A DNA stretch of 64,000 nucleotides from Marchantia polymorpha subsp. ruderalis (GCA_037833965.1 AP031351.1:3732501-3796500); one strand, 5' to 3'. Positions 11,968 through 24,930 are shown, counted from the stretch's first letter. The notes: generated by a model not told the origin, from the sequence alone. A program made the numbers and translations.

Positions 11968-14900
11968 TTACGGAGCACTTTTATAAGAGATGCTAGCCGC
12001 ACTTCCAGCAATCAGGATGGCCCCGAGAACATCCCAGAGGGTTGGTATCTCATGGAGAAACATAACCCCTAAGATGAATGTAAATAGTACCTGAGTCAGC
12101 CATGACACTGAATGAGCGAATCTCGAAAGGGGGAACTTTCTGCCAGCTGTGTCGTTATGACATTTTGCAGTTCATCAGATACTCGATATGGTAATTGAAT
12201 GCAACACTCACCTCGGACTGCAGTGCCAGATATGGTGACCAGGAAAACGTACGAGCTTCAATGACAAAGATGTGGAAAAGGGAAATTTTCGACGACAAGA
12301 TTTACCTTCAGATATTGTATAGGAGTGACACTAGAAGCTTTCTCAAGTTGCAAAGCCCTGGTTAGAAACACCTGCAAATCCAGCCATCAGGAGATACGCG
12401 ATACACGTTCTTCAGAATGAGGTCTGTGTGCATTCCACTTCTTTCCGAGAAGTAGAATGGACGGGTATTGTAGAGAACCAGAAGCTTATTCAACTGGACC
12501 TTGTAGCTAACTCTCAATCTATTGAACCAAAACGGCTTGCACATCGGAAAAAGTACCTGGGCAAAGTACGCCATTACACCAACCAGCAACAGCAACGCAA
12601 TCTCTGTAGAGTTCGGAACTTTATAGCCCTGTGAGAATTGCGAAAATTTTAGTGAGTGATCTTTAACACACGAATGAAGGGTTAAAGGTTTCGTTTAGTA
12701 TAAAAGAACTTTAAACCTGGAGGGTAAGTCCCGGACTAAACCAACCCACCTGCATCATGGTTCCAAGAGCAGCCATTGGAGTAGAAAATGCAGCAAATGC
12801 AAATACGCAAACTCTGCAATGGCGAAATTCAGAAACATCAGCCGGTCTGTTCTACTGATTTCACACTTCCTTACTCTATGTCTTATCATCCTGCTTAGCT
12901 TGTCTTTTTGAAACTCAAAACAAGCTGCGAAAGAAGTTTTGGATAAATTTAGCCTCTAGGCATGTAAATAAACTCCGTACTATCTGCTGTGGAGGGTGCT
13001 GAGAGAAACTTTACAACGGAGGTTCATTTTGTTGGCCAATGATGCGAACTATGATATAAGAGAGAGCTCCAGTGGCAGCTGCTATCAAGGCGACGGCGAC
13101 TCCCATATACATATCGCCAATGCTGTCTGTTATCGCATGCTTACCTGCATTACGAAGAAAACGCGAAAATGAGTGAAAATGCGCCAGATAGAGTGATATC
13201 ACAAGCTGGAAATATTGCACAAACTTTTCATCAACGCATGACAGAAGGGCCACAGAATTCCAAAATCTGTCAAATGTTGAACAATTAACTCAAACAATAA
13301 ACATGGAAGGTGTACCAACCTGAAAGAAACTGTGGTTGGGTAACCAGTAGGACACCCAAGAAACTACAAAACGTTCCTGCAGCCTCAGCTGCACCCCAAT
13401 GCTCGTTCAGGTAAAGTGTTGCTAGAATAACAGTAAATACTGGGGTCGTGAAGTTGAGAACCGTAGCATCACGTAAAGGCAAGATCTGTATGCTGTGGCA
13501 CTCCATCAGAGCACGTAAAATTAGCTCACTTGAAAAGACTGAGAGAGCAGAGCAGTGGGTGGAATATCGTTAAAATATTGAGGAACATAATGCTAAACTA
13601 GTCAACTTAATGCTAAACTTACAAGCCAGGTGCAGATGGAGTTCACTAACAGCCGAAAGGCACGTCTTCAGTGATTTCAGAGCTGATAACTCAGAAAGCT
13701 ATTTATCTTACAAACGACACTTGTTTTATTTGAAACTTCGGTCGGCTCAGATCCAGATTTTGAACAGTGAGGAGTAATCTGGGCAGCTTTTAACAATTCA
13801 AATATGTGACACTGCACATCTGGTCATCGTGTATTTATGTGCCGGGCTTGCAATTTATGTTATCTCAAGGAATGAGCCGGACAGTCCGTCCCAAATACTC
13901 ACTAATATGTCAAGCAGGGCTGAAACAGTTGTGAGAAAGAAACCCTTTACCCACATGAGGTACAGTCTGTGAATTACAAAGAGGTCTGTAGGTTGTTTGG
14001 GCACGTGCAGCACATACCATTGATGATCAGCCTTGCTTTAGTGTCAGCGGGACCGGCAATAGATGGCCATGACTGTTTGGTTTTGGCACGACTCACCTGT
14101 AAAAAAACGCAGAGAGGGAGAAAAAGCCGACAACCGCTCGAGCAATGACAAGTTTTCGGACTCTGGGAGTTCCCAAGAGGGGATGTCTCATTTGCCTCAA
14201 GCTTGCTCCGGCTATCAGTGAGATTAACCCACAACGAAACATCACGATCTGTGAAGAAGGAAGCGAGCGCACTGACAAACATATCACGAAATAGGGATCA
14301 GATTCGCCACTCCTCACAATCCTTCACTTTTCTTAACACCTCTGTCCTCCTCTTGGCTACAGTCGTGTAAGTAGTGCAAAGAGCAGCAGCATGGAGGGAG
14401 TTGACTGATCAAGTCATAACTAGTCTTACAATAGAGTCACTGCCTTACGACTATTTTGGTGAAGTACTACACTGGGCGGAATGCGGAAACGACGACGTGA
14501 TTTGAAGGTCACACTGAAACAAGGATGGACTTAGAACATATTCAGTTGAATCTCACCCGATAGAATTTTAACAAAGAGTCCCATCAGAGCGTACGACAGA
14601 GATGAGATGGCCATGCAAGCAGCCCCGGAGTACTTCGACCCTCCCCAGACCCAGTTCCAGGCCTTCATGAATTTCATCGAGCTCGCATACACATCTCTGC
14701 GGTCCAGCGATTCGAACTCTTTCGTCGATGGTGTCTCCACCTTCAGAAACGGTAACACAGGACCAGTCTCCTTCAATACCATCTTCTCGAGAACCTCCGC
14801 TTGAACTCTCCTGTCTCTGTCCCTATGGCCCCTCTTGGGAGGCAGCTCCTGGTGCTCGTCGTAGTCTGTGGAACTTGAGCTCGAACTCCTCTTCGGCTTC

Positions 14901-15061
14901 GATGCTTTGGGCCTCGGATCTTCCACACCACTTTCCAGATCCTGCTGCTGCTTCACTTCGCGCTTCCCCGTGCCTGCCAGCAAGAACCTCTCCAAGTCTC
15001 TGTCTCTGTAGTCCACAGTCTCAGTTCTCTTCTCATCTCCTTTTCTCTCCTTCCTGGCCAT
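11968..15061 (-). CDS. EamA-family drug/metabolite transporter (SLC35G-like), eight exons
   Basis: Exons on the minus strand are 15061-14557, 14271-14097, 13492-13320, 13144-13015, 12813-12750, 12628-12557, 12371-12306 and 12090-11968, all GT-AG with phases 1,2,1,2,0,0,0. The product is 435 aa. Residues 1 to about 145 are hydrophilic, with a Ser run and charged clusters, and are probably cytosolic. Ten hydrophobic segments follow, forming two EamA repeats. Repeat 1 carries QIVMFRCGLISLIAG and RDATVLNFTTPVFTVILA with YLNEHWG. Repeat 2 carries STPMAALGTM, KASSVTPIQYLK and LFTFILGVMFLHEIPT. This layout is that of multi-pass solute carriers in the drug/metabolite transporter superfamily; the substrate cannot be inferred. 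The ATG at 15061 is the first in this frame. All junctions keep the family sequence continuous, so the gene looks intact. Confidence 0.88.
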
Positions 15062-15765
15062 CTGATGATGGTCGATCTCTGATGATGTCGTCTCTCAACG
15101 TCAAATCCGATTCCACTCTCACAGATCAAATTCTCCTTCTGCCTCCACCCGATTCCCTCGACTGGTCCATTTGGATCTTGATGCAATCACGCAAACATTC
15201 GCGTGTCAGTCCTTCAAGCTCGCTCTCCTTCAAGACTCGATCAATTCGATTCAATTTCTCAATTCAGAATTAACACCTTCGCCAACCCTCAATTTCTCAA
15301 CCTCGGCCTGCTTGCCTGCCTGCCTGCCACCGCCGCGGCACAATTCATCTCCCACATAAACTCCAGAACAACAAACTCACTCGATCTCACTTCTCCAACA
15401 CTTCCTACTCCCTAGCCTTTCCGTTCCGCTCCCAGAAACCTCCTTCGCAGATACGATCGACGAATAATTAGCTCCTCTCCTCTCCTCTCCTCTCTACTCT
15501 TCTCAATCTGAGCCTGTGCCGAATCCAGGCTGAGAGACCGGCGGGAACACAGACGATCTTGACTTCCCGAGTCTCTGTCTGAACTGATGTCACGTCAGTC
15601 GGTCTGATTTAATTTCCGAATCCTCGTGGAGGTGATGTGATGTGATCTGATCCGATATTCGCTTCCTGTTCCCAGCGGGCCAGGCCAGGCCTCGATCGGT
15701 CAATCGATCGATCGCTGGCAAGCTTGCTTCGAGGAGAGAGTGGGCAGAAGAACAAATCGAGGATT
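15062..15765 (-). promoter_or_regulatory. promoter and pyrimidine-rich 5' leader of the EamA transporter
   Basis: The region lies just upstream of the minus-strand start. It is strongly strand-asymmetric, with CTCCT/CTCT runs on the plus strand (15475-15500, purine-rich on the coding strand) and a CGATCGATCG cluster near 15700. No TATA box or start site can be assigned with confidence. Confidence 0.35.
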
Positions 15766-15993
15766 CTAATCTGGATTACAAACACGGAAGCGAAGAGCGC
15801 AGCGCAGACCGTTGAGCGTCAAAACCGGATGAGGAGGGCTGGGCCGACGACTGCGAAGGATGGATGATGATGGCGCGGAGCCATGCATGATCCATCGTGC
15901 GATCATGCGACGAGGGCAGCGAAATGCCAGAAACGCCAGACGCAAGAAAGCCCCGCGTCCGCCCGCGGCCATACATACATCATACACCATCAT

Positions 15994-16030
15994 GCTCTCT
16001 CTCTCTCTCGACTCGAGAGAGAGAGAGAGC
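15994..16030. repeat. 37-bp perfect palindrome of CT/AG type
   Basis: Eighteen bases beginning GCTCTCTCT at 15994 are followed by one central C (16012) and their exact reverse complement ending in GAGC at 16030. A TCGA-C-TCGA core joins a (CT)n arm to an (AG)n arm. Such a sequence can extrude a cruciform or form an RNA hairpin. Confidence 0.9.
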
Positions 16031-16250
16031 TTCGACCCGAAGGAAGAGAAAAGGTTCCGCCAACGGTGCCTGGCTCCCGTGGAAAACCAAACGAGGGCAA
16101 GAAAGTCAGACCCCCGTCCTTCCTCCCCGTCCAACAGCATCCCCGCAACAGCAAAACAGCTATCCGCACCCCCGCGCCCCCGCTCCCTCCCTCGCTGCGC
16201 TGCTGCTCTCGATTTCCGGGCACGAGGTGCCCTGCCCTGCCCTCCTTCGT

Positions 16251-16953
16251 GCCAACTCATCCTCGACCTCCACGTCACACAAGGAACGCACGGATGCAGA
16301 AACCTTGGGGGGCTTTTCTTCGTCTCATCTCACGGTTGCGGTTCAAGGCCCTGAGGCTAGAGTTGGAGGCACAACGTCAAAGGGCATGCCCCGGGGCGAG
16401 GGCACGGGAGCATGCCCATGGGCATGCCTAATTCGCATTTTCCATAAGAGGCATGCCTATATGTATAAATAAATATATATGTATATTCTAGAGTTATAGA
16501 CGTATATTTTAGAGTTATAGACTGTGGGATAGGTGAGGAAATAAAACTGTTTTCACTTGGAGATTCTGCTGTAATCTGTTCTGGGTTTTGAGTTTTCACT
16601 TTTGTGTTGATTGATCTACTTAGTGTTTTATTTCCATAGATATATATTTTTTGGATACGTTCAAATGTACGTATTTTAATACGGGCATGCCTGGGGACAT
16701 GGGGCATGCCTTTTGATCTCGAAACTGGGCATGCTCCGAAAAATTTTGTTGTGCCTCCAATCCTACCTGAGGCCCAAGAGGGAGGAATGCCAACTCATCC
16801 TCGGCTCCAGCTCTCGACCTCCAGCTCATCCTCGACCTCCACGTCACACCAGGAATGCACGGATGCAGAAACCTTGGGGGGGCTTTTCTTCGTCTCATCT
16901 CACGGTTGCGGTTGAAGGCCCTGAGGCCCAACAGAGAGGGAGGGAGGGAGGAA
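16251..16953. repeat. tandem duplication of ~120-165 bp, first copy split by a transposon
   Basis: Copy A runs from GCCAACTCATCC at 16251 to 16357 and resumes after the transposon at 16774-16788. Copy B runs from 16789 to about 16953. Both share CTCGACCTCCACGTCACA, GCACGGATGCAGAAACCTTG and CTTCGTCTCATCTCACGG. Copy B has an extra ~32 bp made of a local repeat. The duplication must predate the insertion, because only copy A is interrupted. Confidence 0.85.
16358..16765. mobile_element. 408-bp non-autonomous hAT-type element with 8-bp target duplication
   Basis: The flanks CCTGAGGC at 16350-16357 and 16766-16773 form an exact 8-bp target duplication, and the related uninterrupted site can be seen in the neighbouring copy near 16920. 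The termini are inverted: TAGAGTTGGAGGCACAAC at the left and the complement of TAGGATTGGAGGCACAAC at the right. An 8-bp duplication with TAGAG-like ends is typical of the hAT superfamily. Several GGCATGCC/GCATGC motifs cluster within ~85 bp of each end, as is common for transposase-binding subterminal repeats. The middle is AT-rich and non-coding, so movement would depend on a transposase made elsewhere. Confidence 0.85.
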
Positions 16954-19900
16954 TGACGCAATCAATGATCATCTTCGAACCAACGTGCTTTTGTGTCTCT
17001 TCTATGATCTTCTTATCCAAATAGAGAATACTTTTTCGTTCAGGCCGGTTGCTTTACCAGGCTAACAAACAAACCTCGTCGTGAGTGATTGCGACTGGGG
17101 AGAGCTCTGACCTCAGCTCCGTGCACTGATCTTTCCAGCAGAAGTTGTAACCCGGATCGCTAGACAGCAGAGTGGTTGTTCATGTTCTAAGTCCGCAGGG
17201 AGGAAGTCGGTGCTTCGTGGGACCGTGAGAAGCAGGACAGGGACAGGGCTAGGCAGGAGGCATTCTCACGAATCTTGTATCTGCTGCTTGATATTCTGAC
17301 ATAACCTTAGATTTCAGCTTACAGTCCAATTCGTTCGTTGTGCATGAACTGATGACGCTCTGTAATCCGGACTGCCCTTGTGGAGATTGTCTGTGTGTGT
17401 ATGTGTGTGTGATTGTGTTTCTCTCAATATGTTGCTCTCATATTCTGGTCTCTTGCTGCTGTTGCGTCGACCTTCGACTTGGCTACTTCCTGGAGTGCAT
17501 CATATGGCAAGGTCTTCTGAGCTGTGGACCGCGACTGTCAAAACTCAGCACAGCGAGAGAGGTATTCAGATGAACCGAAGGCTCACCGACCCCCACCCTC
17601 CTGCACTTGGAAGACATGGACCGCTAGACAGATCATTAGAGAAAGTGCAGTGCAGCTGGACTCGAGAATGAGGAGTGCGGCAGGCTGGTTGTGGAATCAA
17701 ATGGACGGACTTCGCCTCACATCGACACCAAAATCGTGTAGACGAATACACGAGATCGACGACTCGGAGTTCGTTGTCCTCACGTGCAGTGACCATGAAA
17801 GCTTGAAGATGTCAATCCACCTGTTGATTGGTGTTGTTTCTGACACCAGTGGGGTGGAGGTTTACAGAGGAACGATAGGCAGATAGAAATGGACTCCAGA
17901 GGCATAAGAGAAAGACAGGAATGCAGCAGTAGGAGGGCATCGGATTTGTGCTCTTCGTGTATCTATCTTCTACAACATCTACTCGGGTTTCTCGATCATC
18001 ATATCATATCATCACGACACTCGATGCTTACGTGAACTTCTACTTCTAGAGTACATGGCATGCATCCTCTCATGCTCTCAGGTGAGTAGGTGGCGATAAT
18101 AGAAGAAGAAGAAGAAGAAGCGCAGGTTCAAGCAATGAAGCAGCACAACATATTTCCCGGGAAAGTGACTAGTGCACGCCAGTGCATATTATTCTTCGCC
18201 GAGTCGGGAGGGGGTCGTGGGTCAGGGGTCAGTCCGTGGAGATAGCTCCTCGAGACGTCGGTTTCCCCCCCCTGCCTATTGTTTCTCATGATGAAAAAGG
18301 AAAGCACCAGATGGCCGATGATTGATGCATGGGAGAACATGTGTCAGGACGAGGCCCAAGGAATACATACAGGATCTAGCTTAATGGTGGTCGAGTAACG
18401 ACGGTGGCGTACTTCAGACCCAAGATTCAAGTGCGAATCTCCTCTGTATCAGATCCACCCACCGTCCGTTCATGCCTGAAATTCTTACTACTCTGCATCA
18501 TTCATGCGTGCTCTCTCTCTCTCGTTCGAGGCAACACGACAGCATTTGGACGATCTCTGGGAGTTTTGTCACAAAGTCTCAAATTCGTCAATGATGACAC
18601 GAATAACACATTGTGCAACAGCTCGGGTCCAAAACGAACTCGAGGTTGCTTGCGCTAGACCCGTACCGAAGACTACGTGCGCGTGAATCAGTGAAGTGAG
18701 TCCGAGCTTTTAGACAAAGAAGGAGCTTTCCTCTTTGTCGTTGCGCCATCTGCTCTCTCTAGCTCCTCCCTCCCAGATTTGCTGTAATTATCAGGACCTC
18801 GTGTCCTTCATTTGCCATTGAGTGTCGAGCTCTACAGGATTCATGACTGGCTGCTGGACTGGTCGACGATCATTTTTCATTCAACACTCGTACATCTGAC
18901 GCTGACTGATTCAGTGGTTTTAATCCCCCCAATTTATGGGCTCAGAAACCTATGATGAAAATGTCTGCTTTGAAAGACGCGTGAGCCCGCGATGATATAC
19001 ACCTGATAACAGGTAAACGACGATGAGTGCCTCGGCTATGAATTTCCCTGTCCTCCCTCCCTCCCTCCCTCCCACATCCACCGACTCGAGTCAAACCATT
19101 GTTTGGTGTTCCTTGCCTGTCAGTATGCGGGTTTCATCCAGAAGCATTAGGATCCTCGCAATAGCCTACGCGCTGTTCCTTCTTTTGCTCCCGATAGAAT
19201 GTTTTCTACCCTGGGAAAGAATTACAGCTCTGAAGAGTGAATGATAACCTCTGTGCCGGACATCAGAATCATGAGCGAGTTCTTCCCGAGCCAGTTTCTT
19301 GCTACAGACAAAGAAACAGAAACAGAAGTTTAGAAGGTACACGAAAGTTCAATCAATCATTAATTCTTGAGCTTGCGTGTGGGCAGAGAGGGAGGGGGCT
19401 GTCCGCTGCATTGCATTCTTCTCTGCTGATCTGGTCTGCAATGAGTGCTCAATCAGTGTACCAGCCTCTTCAGGTCTAGGTCTCATGTCTCGTCCAAATA
19501 CAGCGTAGGCAAGGCCTGCGTGACAGTGGCAAACTTCAGCTCAGGATCTCTAAACCCCTCAGGACCTATGTACTGAATCAACGATCGAACGAATGATACC
19601 TCTCGGATGCCGATGACATCGAGTGCTCCTCACTCAAGCATCCTACAGGACATGAATGCGATCCAATCATTCCACTCGCATCGACTTCTTCTTCCGCTTC
19701 TAGATTCCTCCCGCCCTCAGCTAATTATCCAGAAATTTTCGACACCAGGTCCCAGAAGAATATGCATCTCGCGAGGACTTTCTCTGACGCAGCCATAGCC
19801 AGCAGCAGATCTGTCTTCTGCTTACGATGTGTACTGACTGCGCTGTACAGTACAGTGCTCTTGCCTGTTCAGAGAGCCCGACCACCGCGGTGCCATACGC

Positions 19901-21780
19901 AGTACACTGATAGCGACGATCCATATCATTGGACCGACACAAAGGGCCAAATTCAACGCAATTGAGTCATCCCCGTACCCGTCTCTCTGTCTCTGTCTCT
20001 CTCTCTCAACCACAAAACTCATAAAGCTTTGCAGCAATTTTTGCTGATCCTCTAGCTCGCCAGCTAGTCTTGCTCCTTTACACTAGAGCACAGTTCAGAA
20101 TAGAGCCCAAAGATTAGCAATATCATAGAAGACACCATCGGTGAAGTATTGTATGCGCACGTGTCTGAAACTCGTTCACCGGCTCCGGAGCGAGGGGCGG
20201 GCGGGCGGGGGGGGAAAATACTTCACATGTTATGGCGTTGAGTATGTTCTGCTGTGTCTCGCTGCACTTGCACAACAAGTCGTACATTTGGGAGTTTTCG
20301 GGTGAGTGAGAGTCATGCAGAGAGACAGGGTCTGCAATTGAACAGGAGGAGTCCTCATCTAGGCACAGTAGATTTTCCAGGAAACAGCCGACGAGCCATG
20401 AATGCATGCAATGTGCTGTACAATGTCCGAGAAGTGTATGAGCTTACTGATATACGGAGAGACTAAGGTCTTCGTTTGACGTGGTTTCTGTTAGTCGACT
20501 GCGGTGCATTAGAGTGCAGGAATGTGGTAGCATCTGCAGGACTGGAGAGCTACGACTCTGAGAGTAGTAGGGTCACTCTGTGCTTTCGTAGAGACCGATG
20601 ATGATGAGATGAGATGAGATGACCCAGGTGTCCAGCCAGTCCTGTGTCTCCTGTGAGTGCTGCTGCTGCTTCTGCTTTTGTTGCAGAGTATCTTTTGCAG
20701 TTAGCTAACAGATTGAACATTCCCCTGTGGATCTGTTCATGTTCATGAGCATGTCCTGAAGATTGGAGGAAGTTATGGTATCTGTGTGGGATGGGATGGA
20801 GGGGGATGGGAATTCGAGTACAGTACAGTACAGTTGTGCCATGCCATGCGATGAGATGCGATGCGCTGCTGCTGCTGCTGCACTGTGACAGCCTTGACCG
20901 CGTAAACAGAAGATACTAGAGATCCTCTCGCAGACACGCACTCTCGTGCTCATGTACTGCCCCAGACATGTTTTGGCAGAGGCCGAGAGGGTCGTCCTTC
21001 GAACTCCAGCTCGGACGCTTCCGTCCATCCATTGACTCACTCACACACTGACTCAAGAGCTTCTCTTCCTTCTTCCTGAATCCGAAATCCTGTACAGCGA
21101 GACCTCCATCGATTGAACGTGGATTGGACGGAAAGCTCACAGTGATGAGAGTGGATAGAAACACCGGCTCCCGTCCTCGACTCGGCAACAAGCAAAGATT
21201 AGACTCATCGGATCGGAGAGAGAGGAAAAATATTCATTCAGTCATTGCCAATCAACGATAGGAATGGCCCCTCTAAGCGAACTCGGGACAGCCATATCGC
21301 TGCACTGTGTACAGCATCTGAGTCAATCTGTGCACGATGCACAAGACTTCAGAGCCAGAGCCGAGCAGACCAGAGCAGAACCAAGAGAAGAAGAGAAGAG
21401 GAAGAGGAAGATCCGGACCGACTGAACACAACACGGGCACTAATTCAGGCCCAACATATGCTCTCGCCAAGAATCGAACTTTATAGTCTCAGACTCAGTC
21501 CAGCGATGCTCTAATTCGATGCGACCGAGGCGCGTTCGGATGATACTTCGGACAGCAGGCCTAACGGACGTAATTATCGATTCTGTACAATTGTACTGCA
21601 ATGTAATGGACAGAGTGTGTCGTCCAGGAGTCCAGGCTCCAGCAGGAATGGTACGGAGAAGCATCACATCACAGGCACTCACTCACTCGTCTGCTCTCAC
21701 AAGCATCTGCTCGACCATGACCAGCCAAGCCAAGACTTCAAGGATCAGCGAACTGAGATGAAGCCATACCTGCTCTGATT
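16954..21780. other. long tract without recognisable genes, ordinary GC content
   Basis: No open frame here resembles a known protein, and the longest are about 100-120 codons with random-looking content. The sequence is rich in simple tracts: GT repeats near 17390-17420, GAA repeats near 18103-18120, CT repeats near 19980-20010, GAGAT repeats near 20600 and CTG repeats near 20867. The tract could hold untranslated exons or long non-coding RNA genes, but none can be delimited by reading. Confidence 0.4.
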
Positions 21781-24650
21781 ATTACGCTTCATTATTAATA
21801 ACGTTTGTTGCAATTGAGCACTTAACAGTAAAATGGTGTTCGAAACTCGCTCTGGCATTGGCGATCATAAATACGTAAGAGAATAAACTCATCAATACCT
21901 TGAAACATCCCTAAGACTATGTTGGCGTGAATACTACCTTAATGAGAGGTCAATATGATGTATTCGCTTGTTACTACAAATTAAGAAAGTTTAAGTTTTA
22001 AGTAAGGAAATTGCAAATTTTATTCCTTTATATATTTGACTCATTTTCTCAAATGCAAATCATTTGCTAAACTTTCACATCAAGCATTTTGCTTGATATA
22101 CAAGTTAATAATTGCAATTGTAAAAGAAGGCATGTATCAATACAACGGGTTTGAAAAACTGTAAGGTTAGATAATTGAACTGCAAATTTAGCCTTTGATC
22201 CACATAGTTTATTCTACATAACATGAGAGTTAACCATAATTCAAGGAGCTGCCCCTATTCGAATTAGAAATATGGCCTTGAATTCACACCGAAGGGATCT
22301 CGTGTCTTTACATCGAACTATGTCTATAATCTTTCAACTCTTGCTTGTTTAGGACAATCTTGAATCTTTTCACCAGATTTTTCGGATTGTTGCTTTAAAA
22401 AAAATTTAAACAAACATAATTTTTGGAATTTCTATTTACAACCCTGATTTTTAATAAATTCTTAATATGCTATCCTCAGGATCTTTATCAATTCAAGTTG
22501 AGTGGTAAACAAAAATCTGATTGTGTAATATAATTCTGACAGAATGCATAATGTAATATAATCCAAGGTGAATCAAAGAACATAGAAAAATCATTTAAGT
22601 GTAATAAAAGATTGCCTCAATGTATGTTCAAAACAGAAGTAAAGAGTATTTTGCTTTATATACATCAAAATTCAAACATATGGCAAGTTATAATTGGCCG
22701 CAGTTTCAAAGCCACCCGTGTTTCACATCTTTGTTACACATATAACTCATACATTCTAGCTAACCGTAATAATGTAAAGAAAAATTGGAACTATTAAATT
22801 TTCGCAATTATTCGTTTTTTTATAACTTAAATTAAAACTAACAAAAACTCTATATAATCTTAGACTACAAATAAACTTGTGCTTTGCTGCTCCACTCATC
22901 ACCCGTAAAAGAGTATCTATGTTTAATCTCTTTGAAAAAATATACAATGTACAATAACAAAATATACAAGATTAAATAGAGATCCATACAAACTTAAATA
23001 TTTTATATGGTTACTACATATATAGATTTTTGTTTTCGTTTATCATAAGTAGCAAAAAAAAAAAAGTAAAAAAAATCTAAAAAAGAAATATTATAAAAAG
23101 GTAATTGAAATTTGCATAAAATAAACGATATCCATATAGATTGAAGAAGATATCAGTATATTTTATTTATTTTTAAATAGAAATTATCATAATGCTTATT
23201 CATATAATTGACTAGTCTTATGAATTTTTAATTTGGTGACGGAAATCTATAACCAGTCTGGAGATATTAACGCCTGATTTTCTTAAATAAAATTTTCATC
23301 TTGATTCTAATTTACAGATATATATATCCTTGATTAACTTTATAGATAGACAATTATATATGTATAAAACTGACCAAAGGTGATTATATAGATTCAATAG
23401 TGATTTGATCATATATATTTATGAGCAATTTATTTGTCAATCTTCTGCACGAATGATACAATTTCTTTGGATGATTTCAATAACATGATAAGTAATTTCA
23501 TATCAGAACGTACACAGCCGTTAAAAATGCATCAAGATTAAGGTTGATCTGCATTTCAATTCAAAAGATAAAATCAACTTCAGTCAGAGCTAATAGTAAC
23601 AGAAGATAATTTTGTGATTTGAAGAATTAACTAGCAGCCTTCGTCGATCCGTGTTACTAATAGACTGCGAATCTACCACTCGTAGCACTGCTACACATGT
23701 GTTGCAAACTCGATGCACATGTGCCTCTTGTACGAAATCAACGTGCATGTAGCAATCATGGCATGCGAGAGATCAAATGTCCGAAACTGAAGGAGTGCCG
23801 AGCTCGTAAATATAGCGCAGCACTGTATCGTATCAAAAATCTCATAGCAAGGAATGAAGATATGGGGATTATGGAAGAGGGATGGCTGGGGATCAGATGG
23901 ATGAAGCGAAATAGAAATACAATAAGTGTCAAGAGTACGACATATACAATTAGCCAAATCTGGTGCTGAACAATGCAGCAAAAGGTCGCTCGCTCGCATA
24001 CGAGAGAACATGAGCAACGCACTATGGATTCGATCCTATTTTATTATATTCTATTCCCAAATATTTCTATTTATTTATTTATACGTACAATGGATGAGGA
24101 CTGAGGACGGAGGACGATACAGAATGCGGCATTATACTAGTCTCGCTTGTCGTCTGTCTTGTCGAGAGCAGCAACCAGACAATTCAGGACTCGTTTGGCT
24201 TCTTACTCGGGTTAAGGTGGTGGTGAGCGCCGGTGTGCTGTGGCCTATTTTTCCCTGGAATTGGAGATTCTCACATTCTAATTCAGCAGAGCCTGGTCAA
24301 AAATTGCGTAAGCTCGTGTGCTGCAGAACCGACCAGAGTTCGTCATGACAACTAAGCCTGCGGCGCGGCAACGCGTATGCCAGAAGCCCACCACGACGAC
24401 GAGACAAATCCCCAAGCTCCACGAACTGCAATCCGCCCCTGAATACCCTCTCGACCAAGTTGCGCTTGTTCTATACTGTATGAGATTCGTGCGCATGCGT
24501 GCACGCTCTGAGCTCGACGGAACGGAGGCCCAGTTTCGGTTGCACCTTTCTTTGCTGGGCTCTCCGTCCTATCGCCTGCACGCCGAGCTGACTTCGTGAT
24601 CCATTCTCACAATCCCGGCATTGGACCCCGATAACTCGGAAATTAGACCA
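21781..24650. other. AT-rich island grading into mixed sequence, no gene seen
   Basis: From about 21.8 to 23.7 kb the sequence is strongly AT-rich, with poly-A/T runs, and has no credible coding frame. From 23.7 to 24.65 kb composition returns to average; open frames there (for example 23926-24348) are not recognised. I see no transposon ends. Confidence 0.45.
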
Positions 24651-24652
24651 GA

Positions 24653-24930
24653 TTAACTCGCCATTCCTTCGCCACTGGACGATCCGTTGTCTTCATCCCT
24701 AAATGCTGTCAGTAACTGACGAACCTCCGCTGTCTGGACTTGGAATCTGGCGAGTTCGAGCGAGAAACCATCCTGAAGATCCTGAGTTGGATGGCTACTG
24801 TATGAAAATAGGACATTTGCGGGTTCGCTTTTCCCGAAGGTAATTTCACTTCTTTCCTCTAGCAATTCATTGGAGCTTGCAATTCTTCGTTGGAGGAATT
24901 CGTTGCCATGCGGCTATGTGACGTACTTCG
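24653..24930 (-). pseudogene. possible gene fragment with coding-like composition
   Basis: Read on the minus strand, 24865-24653 gives about 70 residues such as FSLELARFQVQTAEVRQLL and TAFRDEDNGSSSGEGMAS with no stop before the TAA, but no ATG opens that frame. About 55 bases upstream, in another frame, there is a well-placed ATG (GCCGCATGG) giving MATNSSNEELQAPMNC and then a stop. A short imperfect repeat (TCCAACGAAGAATTG, TCCAATGAATTG) lies at the junction, so one frame may have been broken by a small duplication. The family is unknown, and chance openness is possible. Confidence 0.25.

Noticed and set aside
16064-16084. TGCCTGGCTCCC, resembling the 5' part of plant miR160
   Set aside because: Only the first 12 bases agree, the remainder differs, and no pairing arm was found nearby.
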